Shown here in pieces: positions 23,708 through 33,466 of a DNA stretch of 64,000 nt. Below the pieces are notes generated by a model, which saw nothing but the letters and a program-made list of their open reading frames with translations, searched no databases and was not told the DNA's origin. This DNA is from Serratia ficaria (GTDB taxonomy: Bacteria; Pseudomonadota; Gammaproteobacteria; Enterobacterales; Enterobacteriaceae): assembly GCF_900187015.1 (NCBI RefSeq), contig NZ_LT906479.1, positions 1,488,001 through 1,552,000 of the forward strand, read 5' to 3'. The translations under genes were made by a program, and so were the position numbers. Every line of letters begins with the position of its first letter. Position 1 is the first letter of the stretch.

Positions 23708-24604
23708 TCATCCCTGGAAAGTCTCCACTGCCCAGTCGATAAACGCCCGCAGCTTGCCGCTCAGGTGGCGGTTGGAGGGATATACCACGTACATTTGCTC
23801 CGGCGGCGGCTGCCAGTCGTGCAGCAGGCTGACCAGTTCGCCGCTGTCGAGATGCGGCTGCGCCATAAAGCGGAAGGTCTGAATAATGCCAAGCCCGGCC
23901 AGCCCGGCGGCCAGCAGCGCATTGCCTTCGTTGACGCTGACCGGATAGCGCTGCTGGATATCGATCTCTTTGCCGCGATCGACAAAGTGCAGCGGATGAA
24001 TGCGGTCGTTGAGCGCATGGCGATAGTGCGCCAGCGGATAGCCCTGCTCCAGGGAGCAGGGATGGTGCGGCGTGCCGTGACGCGCCAGGTAGGCCGGGGT
24101 GGCGCAGGTGACCCAGTCCAGTTCGAACAGCCGCCGGGCGATCAGGCTGGAGTCGGCCAGCGGGCCGCTGCGGATCACGCAGTCGGCGCTGTCGCTAATC
24201 AGATCGATAATGCGATCGCTGACGCTCAGATCAATCTGTATCTGCGGATAGCGCGCAAAAAAACCGGGCAGCGCCGGCAGCAGCAGCTGGCGGGCGGTCG
24301 AGCCGCCGGCGTCGATGCGCAGCACCCCCTGCGGCGAACTTTGCGATTCGGTCAGGCAGCCTTCCATCTGTTCCAGCTCCGCCAGCCATTTCACCGTGCG
24401 CTGGTAATAGCACTCGCCTTCGGCGGTGACCGACACGCTGCGGGTGGTGCGCTGGAACAGCTTGGTCTGCAGGTGATCCTCCAGACTCTGGATCAGCTTG
24501 GTGACGGTGGCCTTCGGCATCCGCAGCGAGTCGGCGGCGCGGGTGAAGCCGCCGGTTTCCACCACGCGGTTGAACACCCGGATAGCGAGTAAATGATGGT
24601 CCAT
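23708..24604 (-). CDS. LysR-family regulator (PecT/DmlR-like)
   Basis: The 298-residue protein has a LysR HTH with VFNRVVETGGFTRAADSLRM and KATVTKLIQSLEDHLQTKLF, the variant KATVTK typical of the CrgA/DmlR branch. The effector domain ends FIDWAVETFQG. I start at ATG 24602-24604; the longer frame begins with TTG five codons earlier. It lies downstream of the MFS gene on the same strand, 59 bp away, so the two may be cotranscribed or the regulator may have its own promoter. Confidence 0.87.
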   Translation of the reverse strand: MDHHLLAIRVFNRVVETGGFTRAADSLRMPKATVTKLIQSLEDHLQTKLFQRTTRSVSVTAEGECYYQRTVKWLAELEQMEGCLTESQSSPQGVLRIDAGGSTARQLLLPALPGFFARYPQIQIDLSVSDRIIDLISDSADCVIRSGPLADSSLIARRLFELDWVTCATPAYLARHGTPHHPCSLEQGYPLAHYRHALNDRIHPLHFVDRGKEIDIQQRYPVSVNEGNALLAAGLAGLGIIQTFRFMAQPHLDSGELVSLLHDWQPPPEQMYVVYPSNRHLSGKLRAFIDWAVETFQG

Positions 24605-24663
24605 AGGCTCTCGATGCAAAACCCCGACGATCGCCGGGGGGTGTTTCTGCTGATAGACAATGA

Positions 24664-25848
24664 TTATGACTGTTTAGCGCCAATCATGCCGGAGCGCAAG
24701 CTCAGGCCAAATACCAACGCGGCGGAGAGCGTCAGCGCGCCGCCGAACAGCATGGCGCTGCTGACGCCCTGCCAGTCGACCACTTCGCCGCCCAGCAGCG
24801 CGCCGGAGGCCAACGCAATCTGGATCACGCACACCAGCAAAGCCTGCCCGGCTTCCGGGGCCTGCGGCACCGCGGCGAACATCCAGTTGGTGGCGCAGAC
24901 CGGCACCGCGCCGAAGGCCAGCCCCCAGACCACCACCATCAGCGTGGCGCCGGCGATGCCGCTGAGGAACGGCGAAACGATCAGTATGCCCGCCAGCATG
25001 GCGGCGATCAGGATAAAGGTGGCGCGCAGGCTGCGTTCGGCCAGTCGCTCGCCGAGGAAGGTGCCCAGCAGGCCGATGGCGCCGTAGGCCAGCAGCTGCA
25101 GCGAGATCGCCGACGGGCTGAGCACGAACACCTGCTGCAGCAGCGGGCGCAGGTAGGTATAAGCGGCGAAGTGGCCGATAAACAGCAGCACGATGGCGAT
25201 GAGGCCAATGCGCGCCATCGGCAGGCGCAGCGGCAGCAGCAGATCGCGCGGCGTTACCGGCCGGCTTGGCGGTACCGATGTCAGCAGCCGCAGCTGCGCC
25301 AACAGCACGCCAACCGCCAGCACTGCGCTGCCGAAGAAGGCGGCGCGCCAGCCGAACAGATCGCCAATCAGCGCCCCGGCGGGGACGCCGCACACCGCGC
25401 CGACCGAAATGCCGCTCAGGATCAGCGCGGTGGCGCGGCCCTGGCTGGCCTCCGGCACCAGATGGCGGCCGTAGTTGGCGGCGAACGACCAGAAGCCGCC
25501 GACGCAGATGCCCAACAGCACGCGGCCCAGCAGCATCATCGGGAAGTTGACCGCCAGCGCCGACACCAGGTTGGAGACCATCAGCAACAGCGACAGCCCC
25601 AGCATCAGCAGGCGCCGATCCAACCGGCCCGAAGCCAGGCTAAGCACCGGTGCCGCCACCGCCGCGACGATGCCGGGCATGGTGACCATCAGCCCGGCGG
25701 TGCCGGTGCTGACGCCGAGAGCGGGGGCGATGTTGGTCAGCAGGCCGATAGGCAGAAACTCGGTGGTGACCATCACGAAACAGGCGACCGTTAGCGAGAA
25801 CACCGCCAGCCAGGGTGAAGGTGCAGGTTTATCGTTATTATTCAGCAT
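24664..25848 (-). CDS. Major facilitator superfamily transporter (AraJ/YdhP type)
   Basis: The 394-residue protein has 12 predicted transmembrane helices. FVMVTTEFLPIGLLTNIAPA in helix 1 and SLASGRLDRRLLMLGLSLLL with the loop 2-3 motif are typical of the DHA1 branch of arabinose/chloramphenicol-type efflux proteins. It likely exports a sugar or drug across the inner membrane. The following LysR gene is the likely partner regulator. The substrate is unknown. Confidence 0.87.
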   Translation of the reverse strand: MLNNNDKPAPSPWLAVFSLTVACFVMVTTEFLPIGLLTNIAPALGVSTGTAGLMVTMPGIVAAVAAPVLSLASGRLDRRLLMLGLSLLLMVSNLVSALAVNFPMMLLGRVLLGICVGGFWSFAANYGRHLVPEASQGRATALILSGISVGAVCGVPAGALIGDLFGWRAAFFGSAVLAVGVLLAQLRLLTSVPPSRPVTPRDLLLPLRLPMARIGLIAIVLLFIGHFAAYTYLRPLLQQVFVLSPSAISLQLLAYGAIGLLGTFLGERLAERSLRATFILIAAMLAGILIVSPFLSGIAGATLMVVVWGLAFGAVPVCATNWMFAAVPQAPEAGQALLVCVIQIALASGALLGGEVVDWQGVSSAMLFGGALTLSAALVFGLSLRSGMIGAKQS

Positions 25849-25992
25849 AGCGCCGCTCTTCTCAGGTGAATGCGTTAACCGCGCGCCAGGCGCGGAGTGA
25901 CAGAGATCACAATTTACGCAGGCCGTTGCGGCGGATAAATCCGTTAGCGGTGGTTACACTGTTTCTGAGGGGGAATAATCGCGCACGGCAAG

Positions 25993-26020
25993 CGAATACG
26001 CGGCCAACGCCGCGTATTCG
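25993..26020. terminator. 12-bp stem hairpin in the MFS-lsrK gap
   Basis: CGAATACGCGGC (25993-26004) and GCCGCGTATTCG (26009-26020) are perfect inverted copies with a CAAC loop. It lies upstream of the MFS gene and downstream of lsrK, both on the minus strand. No U-tract is present, so it may stop lsrK readthrough or act on RNA stability. Confidence 0.5.
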
Positions 26021-26050
26021 GCGGAAAGGAATTAATGTCATAAGCTTATC

Positions 26051-26073
26051 CGCCGGGCGCAATAGGCCCGGCG
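26051..26073 (-). terminator. Hairpin after lsrK
   Basis: CGCCGGGC and GCCCGGCG make an 8-bp stem with a 7-nt loop right after the lsrK stop. It belongs to the GCCCGGC-type hairpins that recur between genes in this window. Confidence 0.5.
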
Positions 26074-26074
26074 A

Positions 26075-27640
26075 TCACAAGCCCGGCGCTTTCCACAGCG
26101 AAGTGGTCAGGCCGTGGTCCACCAGCGTCAGCTGATCGGCATAGACCTGGCGCCAGGTTTCTTTCTGGCGCAGGTACAGTTCATGATTGGCCATGTCGGG
26201 CTGATATTCCCGTTCCCAGCGCACCAGCCGCTCGCCGGTAGCGGCCAACGACTCGTACAGCCCGGCACCGACCCCGGCGGCAATCGCGCAGCCCAGCGCG
26301 GTGGCTTCCTTCACCACCGGCACCCGCACCGGCAGGCCGGTGACGTCGCTGAGGATCTGGCTCCACAGCTTGCCCTTGGCGCCGCCGCCGGCGAAGACCA
26401 GCGACTGCGCCCGCACGCCGGAGAAATGGGCGATCTGTTCCAGGTTGCAGGCGGAAACGATAGCGGCGTTCTCTTCCAGCGCGCGGAACAGGGTCTGTTT
26501 GTTGCAGCGCTCCGGATCGATCGACATGTTGATGAACGACGGCGCGGCGTGGTACCAGGTTTTGAAATGCATGGCGTCGGAGAATATCGGCATCACGCCG
26601 TAGGCGCCCGGCGGCACCCTGACCGCCATATCCTCCAGCAGGCTGTAGGCGTCGACGCCCAGCCGTTCCGCCAGCAGCTTTTCTTCGGCGCAGAAGGCGT
26701 CGCGGAACCAGCGCATGGTCAGACCCGTGAAGAAGCTGATGGACTCCGCCTGCGCCATGCCGGGGATCACATGGGGATTGATGCGAATGTTCATGTCCGG
26801 ATCGGTAGCCGGTTCCGGCAGGTTGACTATCTGCTGCCAGAAGGTGCCGCCCAGCACCGCGGTTTGCCCGGCGCGCACCACGCCCAGCCCCAGGCTGCCG
26901 AGCTGCACGTCGCCGCCGCCCATCACCACCGGCGTGCCGCGCAGCAATCCGCTCTCCTGCGCCGCCTGCTCGGTGACGCGCCCCAGCAGGCTGCCGGTTT
27001 CCTTCACCGGCGAGAGAATATCGGCGCGCAGCCCGGCCATGTCGAGCAGCGCCGGCCGCCAGTCGCGGCTCACCAAATCCAGCATGCCGGTGGTGCCGGC
27101 GTTGGAAGGATCCACCGCCAGTTCGCCGCTCAGCATGTTCGCCAGCCAGTCGCTGATCATGGTCAGCGTCGCCGCCTGGCGATAAATATCCGGCCGATGA
27201 TGCGCCAGCCACAGCAGGCGCGGCATGGCGCTCAGCGCCAGCGTTTGGCCGGAATATTGATACACCTCGCGTTCGAAATTGTTGTCGTGCAGCTCTTTGA
27301 GTTCGCTGACCTCGTGGCTGGCGCGCGCATCGACATTGGCGCAGGCCCAGATAGGCACCCCGTTGCGATCGTACAGCACGATGCCTTCGCGCATCGAACA
27401 GCAGGATACGGCGCGGATCGCCTGGGGCGACAAACCGGCGCGCTGCAGCGCCTGGCCGATGCACTGGCAGGCCAGCTGCCAGTTGCGGCTGAGATCAAAC
27501 TCCATCGAGCCGGGCACGCCCGCCACCGCCAGGTGATGCCACTCGGCCTGGCCGTACGCTACCTGGTTGCCCGCCAGATCGAAGATTACCGCGCGAATAC
27601 TGCCGGTTCCCGCGTCCAACGCCATCAAATAGTTATCCAT
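26075..27640 (-). CDS. lsrK: Autoinducer-2 kinase
   Basis: The 521-residue FGGY-family kinase matches Lsr[21 protein letters not shown] at the phosphate-binding N-terminus, [35 protein letters not shown] with the catalytic Asp, and [17 protein letters not shown] near the ATP site. LsrK phosphorylates imported AI-2 (DPD) in the cytoplasm; phospho-AI-2 inactivates the repressor LsrR. No lsrR or lsrACDB lies beside it here, only lsrG divergently. It may serve genes elsewhere or another pentulose-like substrate. Confidence 0.9.
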   Translation of the reverse strand: MDNYLMALDAGTGSIRAVIFDLAGNQVAYGQAEWHHLAVAGVPGSMEFDLSRNWQLACQCIGQALQRAGLSPQAIRAVSCCSMREGIVLYDRNGVPIWACANVDARASHEVSELKELHDNNFEREVYQYSGQTLALSAMPRLLWLAHHRPDIYRQAATLTMISDWLANMLSGELAVDPSNAGTTGMLDLVSRDWRPALLDMAGLRADILSPVKETGSLLGRVTEQAAQESGLLRGTPVVMGGGDVQLGSLGLGVVRAGQTAVLGGTFWQQIVNLPEPATDPDMNIRINPHVIPGMAQAESISFFTGLTMRWFRDAFCAEEKLLAERLGVDAYSLLEDMAVRVPPGAYGVMPIFSDAMHFKTWYHAAPSFINMSIDPERCNKQTLFRALEENAAIVSACNLEQIAHFSGVRAQSLVFAGGGAKGKLWSQILSDVTGLPVRVPVVKEATALGCAIAAGVGAGLYESLAATGERLVRWEREYQPDMANHELYLRQKETWRQVYADQLTLVDHGLTTSLWKAPGL

Positions 27641-27829
27641 AGCTCACACTCTCAGGGGTGGGATCTTAACTATAGATGTCACCTCATCCCGCAGGGGAAC
27701 GGAGGGCCGGCGCCGGCTGGATTTGTGAGCGGGGCGGCAAAATTGCCGCCGCAAAGGGGAAAATGGCGCGAATAAACCTATGGTTTGAAAGAGCCATTTT
27801 ATTGTGCGCAGTTCAAACAAGGAGCCGTC

Positions 27830-28123
27830 ATGCACGTCACTCTGGTAGAGATTAACGTTAAACAGGACAAGATCGCCGAGTTTATCGCGGTCTTCCGCGC
27901 CAACCATCTGGGGGCGATCGACGAACCGGGCAACCTGCGCTTCGACGTGCTGCAGGATGAAAACATCCCGACGCGTTTTTATATCTACGAAGCCTACCGC
28001 GACGAGCAGGCGGTGGCGGCGCATAAGCGAACGCCGCATTACCTGCAGTGCGTGCAGCAACTGGAAGCGCTGATGACCGGCCCGCGCAAGAAAACCACCT
28101 TTATCGGCCTGATGCCGGAGTAA
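27830..28123 (+). CDS. lsrG: Phospho-AI-2 isomerase/monooxygenase-fold protein
   Basis: The 97-residue protein is an antibiotic-biosynthesis-monooxygenase (ABM) fold protein and matches Lsr[41 protein letters not shown] and [11 protein letters not shown]. LsrG processes phospho-AI-2 and so ends the quorum signal. I start at ATG 27830, where the family begins and after AAGGAG. It is divergent from lsrK over a 189-bp gap, an order unlike the E. coli lsrKR/lsrACDBFG layout. Confidence 0.9.
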   Translation: MHVTLVEINVKQDKIAEFIAVFRANHLGAIDEPGNLRFDVLQDENIPTRFYIYEAYRDEQAVAAHKRTPHYLQCVQQLEALMTGPRKKTTFIGLMPE

Positions 28124-28202
28124 ACGCGCCGGTGTTTATTCGCCCGGTTTGGTTGTAATCTGAAAAGCAACGTGGGTTTTCAGTGAGATAAGCGGGGCGA
28201 AA

Positions 28203-29108
28203 ATGATATTGCGCGATCGGCTGTTGGCGCTGCTGGTGGTGGTTATTTGGGGCGTGAATTTCGTCATCATCAAATATGGCCTGCAGGACATGCCGCCGTT
28301 TCTGCTGGCCGGGCTGCGCTTTTTGCTGGTGGCGTTCCCGGCCATGTTGTTTATCCCCCGGCCGGCGCTGCCGTGGAAATGGCTGCTGTTGTATGGCATG
28401 ACCATGAGCTTTGCGCAGTTCGCCTTCCTGTTTTTCGCGCTCAAGGTGGGAATGCCGGCCGGGCTGGCCTCGCTGGTGCTGCAGGCGCAGGTGTTCTTCA
28501 CCTTGCTGCTGGGCGTGCTGCTGATGAAGGAAAGGCTGCGGGCCAACCACCTGGCCGGCATCGCGATCGCCACCCTCGGCATGCTGGTGCTGGCGGAGGC
28601 CAGCCTGCATAAGGCCGGCGTGGCCGCCGTGCCGCTGGCGGGCCTGCTGCTGACGCTGGCGGCGGCGTTCTCCTGGGCGCTGGGCAATTTGACCAATAAA
28701 AAGATCCTGTCCGGTTTCCCGCAGCAGGGCATTTTGCCGCTGGTGGTGTGGAGCGCGCCGATCCCGGTAGTGCCTTTTCTGGCCTGCAGCTGGCTGTTCG
28801 ATGGCCGGCAGGTGGTGCTGGCCAGCCTGAGCCACCTGCAGCTGAACACGCTGCTGGTGATCGCCTATCTGGCGTTTGCCGCCACGCTGTTCGGCTATTC
28901 GGTATGGGGCAGCCTGCTGGGGCGCTATGAAACCTGGCGGGTGGCGCCGTTGGCCCTGCTGGTACCGCTGGTCGGTTTGTTCAGCGGCTGGCTGCTGCTG
29001 GACGAAGCGCTGTCGCCGCCGCAGCTGGGCGGCGCCCTGTTGGTGCTGGCCGGCATGGCGGTGAATACCTTCGGTTTGCCGCGCTGGCGGGCGGCCGCAG
29101 CCCGATAA
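28203..29108 (+). CDS. eamA: EamA, O-acetylserine/cysteine exporter
   Basis: The 301-residue protein closely follows E. coli EamA: LLALLVVVIWGVNFVIIKYG, MPPFLLAGLRFLLVAFPAML, MPAGLASLVLQAQVFFTLLL and SLLGRYETWRVAPLALLVPL. It has ten transmembrane helices in two repeats. EamA exports O-acetyl-L-serine and cysteine across the inner membrane. The gene seems monocistronic. It is clearly orthologous, unlike the two other DMT exporters in this window. Confidence 0.92.
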   Translation: MILRDRLLALLVVVIWGVNFVIIKYGLQDMPPFLLAGLRFLLVAFPAMLFIPRPALPWKWLLLYGMTMSFAQFAFLFFALKVGMPAGLASLVLQAQVFFTLLLGVLLMKERLRANHLAGIAIATLGMLVLAEASLHKAGVAAVPLAGLLLTLAAAFSWALGNLTNKKILSGFPQQGILPLVVWSAPIPVVPFLACSWLFDGRQVVLASLSHLQLNTLLVIAYLAFAATLFGYSVWGSLLGRYETWRVAPLALLVPLVGLFSGWLLLDEALSPPQLGGALLVLAGMAVNTFGLPRWRAAAAR

Positions 29109-29267
29109 TCGGGCGCAGGGTGATTCCGTTCAATACTTTGTCGGCGCCGAGCCGCATTCTGGCAGCTGCGGGTCACGCCAGAACTGCGGGGTATTTTCCG
29201 TCACGCGGTGTCCTTTTCAATGCGGCTGAGTCAGAGTGTTATAGCCTAAAACCGGCCATGGAGGAAA

Positions 29268-29492
29268 ATGCGCATGATGATTTTTAACGTGTTCGGTCGC
29301 CTGATGGGGGTAAAACGCGTCGGTGAGGCGTGGCTGCTGTTCAACGTCACCCTGCCGGAGCGCAAATACGCGCGCTGTTACGACATCGTTTTGCCCTGGG
29401 CGTTGAACGAGGAGGAGATCGCCGGCTATCTGGCGGATATCTATCACGAAGCGGCGACGCCACAGCGGCCGGAGGTGTTCAGAATCGAGTAG
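29268..29492 (+). CDS. Small conserved hypothetical protein, 74 aa
   Basis: The protein MRMMIFNVFGRLMGVKRVGE... is short, with alternating hydrophobic segments (AWLLFNVTLPERKYARCYDI) and an acidic C-terminus. It resembles a small enterobacterial family of unknown function (DUF7661). The ATG at 29268 or 29274 follows GGAGGAAAA, a strong ribosome binding site. It is followed by a perfect 20-bp palindrome and the convergent RIO kinase gene. No function can be given. Confidence 0.7.
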   Translation: MRMMIFNVFGRLMGVKRVGEAWLLFNVTLPERKYARCYDIVLPWALNEEEIAGYLADIYHEAATPQRPEVFRIE

Positions 29493-29511
29493 CCCGGTCG
29501 GCCGACCGGGC
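29492..29511. terminator. 20-bp perfect palindrome between convergent genes
   Basis: GCCCGGTCGGCCGACCGGGC starts on the last base of the small ORF and ends two bases before the RIO kinase stop. It can fold in either RNA and probably works as a shared terminator, although no U-tract follows. Confidence 0.6.
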
Positions 29512-29513
29512 CC

Positions 29514-30362
29514 TTAATCTTCTTCGTTGCGGGCCATCAGCTGGCGCTGATGTTCTTCGCTGGCGGCCTGGATCTCTTCCAGCACCGAGCCCACGTCGGC
29601 GCGTTTATTGCTCTCGACGAACTTGCCGCTGAGCGCGCTTTCCGGCGTCAGGTTGCCTTCCTGATACAGCGCCCAGATTTCCCTGGCATATTTGCTGGTG
29701 AGCAGCTCCGGCGCATATTGGCCGTAATACTGCGACATGTTGTTGATATCGCGCTCGAACATGCTTTTGGCGTGGTTGTTGGCGGCGGCGTCCACCACCT
29801 GCGGCAGGTCGATAATCACCGGGCCGTTTTTGTCCATCAACACGTTGAATTCCGACAGGTCGCCGTGCACCAGGCCGGCGCACAGCATGCGCACCGCGTA
29901 GTTCATCATCAGCGCGTGGTCGGCCCGCGCCTGCTCCGGCGTCAGGGTGACGTCGCTCAGGCGCGGCGCCACCAATCCCTCTTCGTCGGTGATCAGTTCC
30001 ATCAGCAGCACGCCGTCCAGGCAAATGTCCGGCTGCGGCACCCGCACCCCGGCCTTGGCCAGCAGGTACAGCGCGTCCACTTCGGTGTTTTGCCAGGCTT
30101 CTTCCTGCTGCCGGCGACCGAACCTGGAGCCTTTGCTCATGGCGCGCGCGTCGCGGCTGTTGCGCACCTTGCGGCCTTCCTGGTAATGCACGGCCTGCTT
30201 GAAGTTGCGTTTGTCTGCTTCTTTATACACTTTGGCGCAGCGGATCTCTTCGCCGCAGCGCACGATAAATACGTCGGCTTCTTTGCCACTTTTTAAACGG
30301 CGGATGACGTCGTCGATTAAACCATCATCTACCAATGGCTGGAGTCGTTTTGGAATTTTCAT
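29514..30362 (-). CDS. RIO-type serine protein kinase
   Basis: The 282-residue protein is a bacterial RIO kinase. It has a nucleotide loop in LKSGKEADVFIVRCG, the catalytic loop LVHGDLSEFNVL (Asp and Asn) and the metal-binding IDLPQVVDAA in place of DFG. It starts MKIPKRLQPLVDDGLIDDVI, as in enterobacterial and pseudomonad homologues. RIO kinases phosphorylate serine and in archaea and eukaryotes act in ribosome maturation; the bacterial target is unknown. The gene stands alone. Confidence 0.9.
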   Translation of the reverse strand: MKIPKRLQPLVDDGLIDDVIRRLKSGKEADVFIVRCGEEIRCAKVYKEADKRNFKQAVHYQEGRKVRNSRDARAMSKGSRFGRRQQEEAWQNTEVDALYLLAKAGVRVPQPDICLDGVLLMELITDEEGLVAPRLSDVTLTPEQARADHALMMNYAVRMLCAGLVHGDLSEFNVLMDKNGPVIIDLPQVVDAAANNHAKSMFERDINNMSQYYGQYAPELLTSKYAREIWALYQEGNLTPESALSGKFVESNKRADVGSVLEEIQAASEEHQRQLMARNEED

Positions 30363-30452
30363 GCAGCCTTGTACCCTATTTAGGCTCCGCTGTGAATGGT
30401 TTGCGCTGTTGTTAGCGTAATTTAGACCAGAAAGCTAAAAATTAGTTTTGCC

Positions 30453-30479
30453 GCCGTCACGTCTGTTCGCCGTGACGGC
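30453..30479 (-). terminator. Terminator of amyA
   Basis: GCCGTCACG (30453-30461) and CGTGACGGC (30471-30479) form a 9-bp perfect stem. On the minus strand it is followed by GGCAAAACTAATTTTT, a loose U-rich tail, just after the amylase stop. Confidence 0.6.
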
Positions 30480-30486
30480 GAAAGGG

Positions 30487-31977
30487 TTACAGATTTTCCG
30501 CCAATACCCACAGGCTGACGCTGCCGCCGTTCACCGGGAAGCTGGCGGTGCCCCGTTCGTCGGTGGTGATTTCATCCTGACGGTTGCCGAGAAAATCGCG
30601 CCAGGCGGTGTGCGCCAGATCGGCGCCGAGCGTCACCGCTTTGGCGCTTTCCGCGCCGTTGGTCAGCACCACCACGCAGCCCGGCGCTTCCGCGGTGCCG
30701 CTGCGGCTGAAGGCCACGCAGTGCCGATCGTCGAAGTAGTCGGTTTGCGCGCCGTTGGCGAAGCGCTGGCGCGCCTGGATCAGCTTTTCCAGCGCCGGGA
30801 TCGCCGGCATGTCAATCTGATACTCCGCGCCGTCGCGGCCTTTATCCTTATAGCTGGCGCCGTACAGGTCGGGGTAAAACACGCAGGGCACGCCCTGTTC
30901 GCGCAGCAGGATCAGCGCATAGGCCAGTGGCTTGAACCAGGGCTCCACCGGCGCTTCCAGCGACTGCAGCGGCTGGGTGTCGTGGTTGGCCACCAGCGTC
31001 ACCGCGTGCGCCGGGTCGGCGGCGGTCAGGGTGTCGGTGAATATCTGCGCCATGTCGAAGCCGTCGCCCTGTTTCGACGCCTGGTGGAATTTCAGGTGCA
31101 GCGCCACGTCGAACAGCATCACCTTGCCGTCCACCAGCTCGATATATTGCCGCAGTGCCGCCAGATCGTGCGACCAGTATTCGGCGACGATAAACAGATC
31201 GCGTTGTGCGCTGTCGCGCACGTGACTCGCCCATTCCTTGAAGAACCAGGCGGGGATATGTTTGGCGGCGTCCAAGCGGAAACCGTCGCACGGCAGGCTC
31301 TCCATCAGCCAGCGCGCCCAGTACTTCAGCTCTTCCGCCACCGCGCCGTTGCGAAACTCGACGTCTGCGCCCATCAGATAGTCGAAGTTGCCTTTCTCAT
31401 CGCCGACCTGGTCGTTCCAGCCGTCGTCGCCATAGTCGTTGGCGATTTTGAACACCCCTTTGTCGTCCGGCTGCTCAACGTAGTCGACGCCGCTGAAGCA
31501 TTTATAGTCCCAGATGAATTTGGAATAGGCGCCCTGCCGGCCGGGGAAGGTGAAGCGGGTGTAGGCCAGCGCATCGAAACCCTGGTCGTCGATATCGTTG
31601 CGGTTGTTGGCGTCCACTTTATAAACGTGCACCCGCTCTTTTTCGTCCGCGCCCATCTTGTGGTTGAACACCACGTCGTAAATGATCCGCATGCCGTTAT
31701 CGCGCAGCGCGGCGGCGGCCCGGGCCAGCGCCGCCTTATCGCCGTACTTGGTGGCGCGGCTGCCTTTTTGGTCAAACTCGCCCAGGTCGAACAGATCGTA
31801 GGTGTCGTAGCCGACGGAGTAACCGCCGGAAGCGCCCTTGTAAGCGGGCGGTAGCCACAGATCGGTGACGCCCAGCCCGGCCAAATGCGGCGCGCGTTCC
31901 GCGGCTTCTTGCCAAAGCTTGCCGCCATCGGGGTAGTACCAGTGGAAGAATTGCAGCAGCGTGGTTTTTTTCGTCAT
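30487..31977 (-). CDS. amyA: Cytoplasmic alpha-amylase
   Basis: The 496-residue GH13 enzyme lacks a signal peptide and resembles E. coli AmyA, which cleaves maltodextrins in the cytoplasm. The four GH13 regions are visible: [25 protein letters not shown] (nucleophile Asp), LFIVAEYW (acid/base Glu) and TLVANHDTQ (stabilising Asp). The N-terminus [16 protein letters not shown] is typical of this family and the length is normal. It seems to be transcribed alone. Confidence 0.94.
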   Translation of the reverse strand: MTKKTTLLQFFHWYYPDGGKLWQEAAERAPHLAGLGVTDLWLPPAYKGASGGYSVGYDTYDLFDLGEFDQKGSRATKYGDKAALARAAAALRDNGMRIIYDVVFNHKMGADEKERVHVYKVDANNRNDIDDQGFDALAYTRFTFPGRQGAYSKFIWDYKCFSGVDYVEQPDDKGVFKIANDYGDDGWNDQVGDEKGNFDYLMGADVEFRNGAVAEELKYWARWLMESLPCDGFRLDAAKHIPAWFFKEWASHVRDSAQRDLFIVAEYWSHDLAALRQYIELVDGKVMLFDVALHLKFHQASKQGDGFDMAQIFTDTLTAADPAHAVTLVANHDTQPLQSLEAPVEPWFKPLAYALILLREQGVPCVFYPDLYGASYKDKGRDGAEYQIDMPAIPALEKLIQARQRFANGAQTDYFDDRHCVAFSRSGTAEAPGCVVVLTNGAESAKAVTLGADLAHTAWRDFLGNRQDEITTDERGTASFPVNGGSVSLWVLAENL

Positions 31978-32449
31978 GAGCCAGCATCCCGGTTAGCCAG
32001 AAAGAGGTGAGTTTTCTCCGCGTCCGTTTAAAGCATGGGCTAATTTCGGCAAAAGGGAAAAGGCGTTGGGAGGTGGGAGAGACGCGGCGGAAATATGTAA
32101 CCGTTGTTGTACCGATAGCGGTAAGGTTGTTGGCGTTAACTTTACTTGTTTTTTGTTTTAATTCATTTGCTTGGTTTTTATATGTTGGCTTTTCTAGCGT
32201 AATGATTGGTTTTCTGTCGAGATTTCAATCCATTAATTATTTAACTACTGGTTTTTAATTTCATTTATTTAAATTTAATTGATATTTAATGCTGAATATT
32301 GAAATATTTTGACATATTCGCTGGCGCGACTGGATATTCATCCGTCGTTGATTATGCGTTATCGTTATGACGAAAATTAGATAACACTATCAACCAATGG
32401 CGGCGTGCGGCCGAGGGCGCGCGCCGCCGGAATTACGGGGAATAGCGCA
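31978..32449. other. AT-rich 470-bp intergenic region
   Basis: This gap is much more AT-rich than its surroundings, especially 32140-32400. It holds the amyA promoter side, several T-runs and the probable promoter of the MarR-GNAT gene. A GTG-initiated 83-codon frame at 32007-32258 encodes a hydrophobic peptide, but no ribosome binding site or homology supports it. The base composition fits an H-NS-bound regulatory region or a trace of foreign DNA. Confidence 0.5.
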
Positions 32450-33379
32450 GTGAATATCAGGGATTTCAGAGCATTATCGCGCAATCTGGTCAGAGAGTTC
32501 GGCATGCTGAACAAGCAAAGCAACGGCACGCGTTTTTCACCGTTGCAGATCCACCTGATGATCGAAGCCAGTGAGCGGCCGCTGGGGGTCACCGAGCTGG
32601 CGGCCCGCCTGTGCATCGACAAGGCCAGCGCCAGCAGGGCGCTGCGCAGCCTGGTGGCGGCCGGCATGATCGACACGCTGGATCACCCCGACGACAAGCG
32701 GCATAGCCTGCACCGATTGAGTAAAACCGGGCGCAGGATGCTGGCGGCCATCGACGCCGACGCCGACGCGTTTATGCAGGCGGCGCTGGCGCAGCTGGAC
32801 GACGACGAGCTGGCGAGCACCACCGCGGCGCTGCGCAAAATGACCGCGGCGTTGCGCAGCGCCCGCCAGCAGCGCGACGCCAGGCTGAAAGTGCGGCCGA
32901 TCGCGCCCGCTGACGACGCGGCGATGGCCGAGATTATTCGCGACGTATTTCGCGAGTACGGCATGGATAAAATGGAAGGGGTCAGCCTGCATGACCCGGA
33001 TCTTGAACGCTTGACCGGCCTGTACCGCGAAAACGGCGGCAGGTATTGGGTGGTGGAGCGGGATGGGCAGGTGGCGGGCGGCGTCGGCATCGCGCCGCTG
33101 GCCGGCGGCGATCCGGGCTATTGCGAGCTGCAAAAGCTGTTTTTCAAACCCGGCGTGCGCGGGCTGGGCATGGCGCGCTATATGGTGGTGCAGGCGCTGA
33201 AGGCGGCGCGGGCGGCCGGCTATCGTTACTGTTATCTGGAAACCACCGAACAGTTGAAAGAGGCGTTGGGTCTGTATCAGGCGCTCGGCTTTTCGTTGCT
33301 GACGGAGAGGCGCGGCAATACCGGGCACCATGGCTGCAACGTCTGCATGCTGAAGGATCTGCAAAATAGCGGGACGTAA
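32450..33379 (+). CDS. MarR-GNAT fusion protein
   Basis: The 309-residue protein joins a MarR-type winged HTH (about residues 1-145: RFSPLQIHLMIEA, GVTELAARLCIDKASASRAL, HPDDKRHSLHRLSKTGRRML) to a GNAT acetyltransferase (about 150-309: KLFFKPGVRGLGMARYM as acetyl-CoA loop). I start at GTG 32450, after GGGGAA. Such fusions couple DNA binding with acetylation, but substrate and target genes are unknown. No neighbour looks like an obvious regulon member. Confidence 0.85.
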   Translation: MNIRDFRALSRNLVREFGMLNKQSNGTRFSPLQIHLMIEASERPLGVTELAARLCIDKASASRALRSLVAAGMIDTLDHPDDKRHSLHRLSKTGRRMLAAIDADADAFMQAALAQLDDDELASTTAALRKMTAALRSARQQRDARLKVRPIAPADDAAMAEIIRDVFREYGMDKMEGVSLHDPDLERLTGLYRENGGRYWVVERDGQVAGGVGIAPLAGGDPGYCELQKLFFKPGVRGLGMARYMVVQALKAARAAGYRYCYLETTEQLKEALGLYQALGFSLLTERRGNTGHHGCNVCMLKDLQNSGT

Positions 33380-33423
33380 GCGATTTCAATGACGGTGGCG
33401 CAGCGGGCGGGGCATAAAACAAA

Positions 33424-33441
33424 AGGCGGCTAACGCCGCCT
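33424..33441 (-). terminator. Terminator of the first DUF1471 gene
   Basis: AGGCGGC and GCCGCCT pair around TAAC. On the minus strand the stem is followed by TTTTGTTTT, which suits the DUF1471 gene ending at 33467. The other side, TCTTTG, is a weaker stop for the MarR-GNAT gene. Confidence 0.75.
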
Positions 33442-33466
33442 CTTTGCACTGTCGCCGGTTCAGGCA

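Noticed and set aside
24636..24662. Fur-like sequence upstream of the LysR gene at 24604
   Set aside because: GATAGACAATGATTATGAC matches the Fur consensus too poorly.
32007..32258. Hydrophobic 83-codon ORF in the AT-rich gap
   Set aside because: Starts with GTG and has only AAAGAG near it; hydrophobicity is expected from T-rich DNA. Kept only as part of the intergenic entry.
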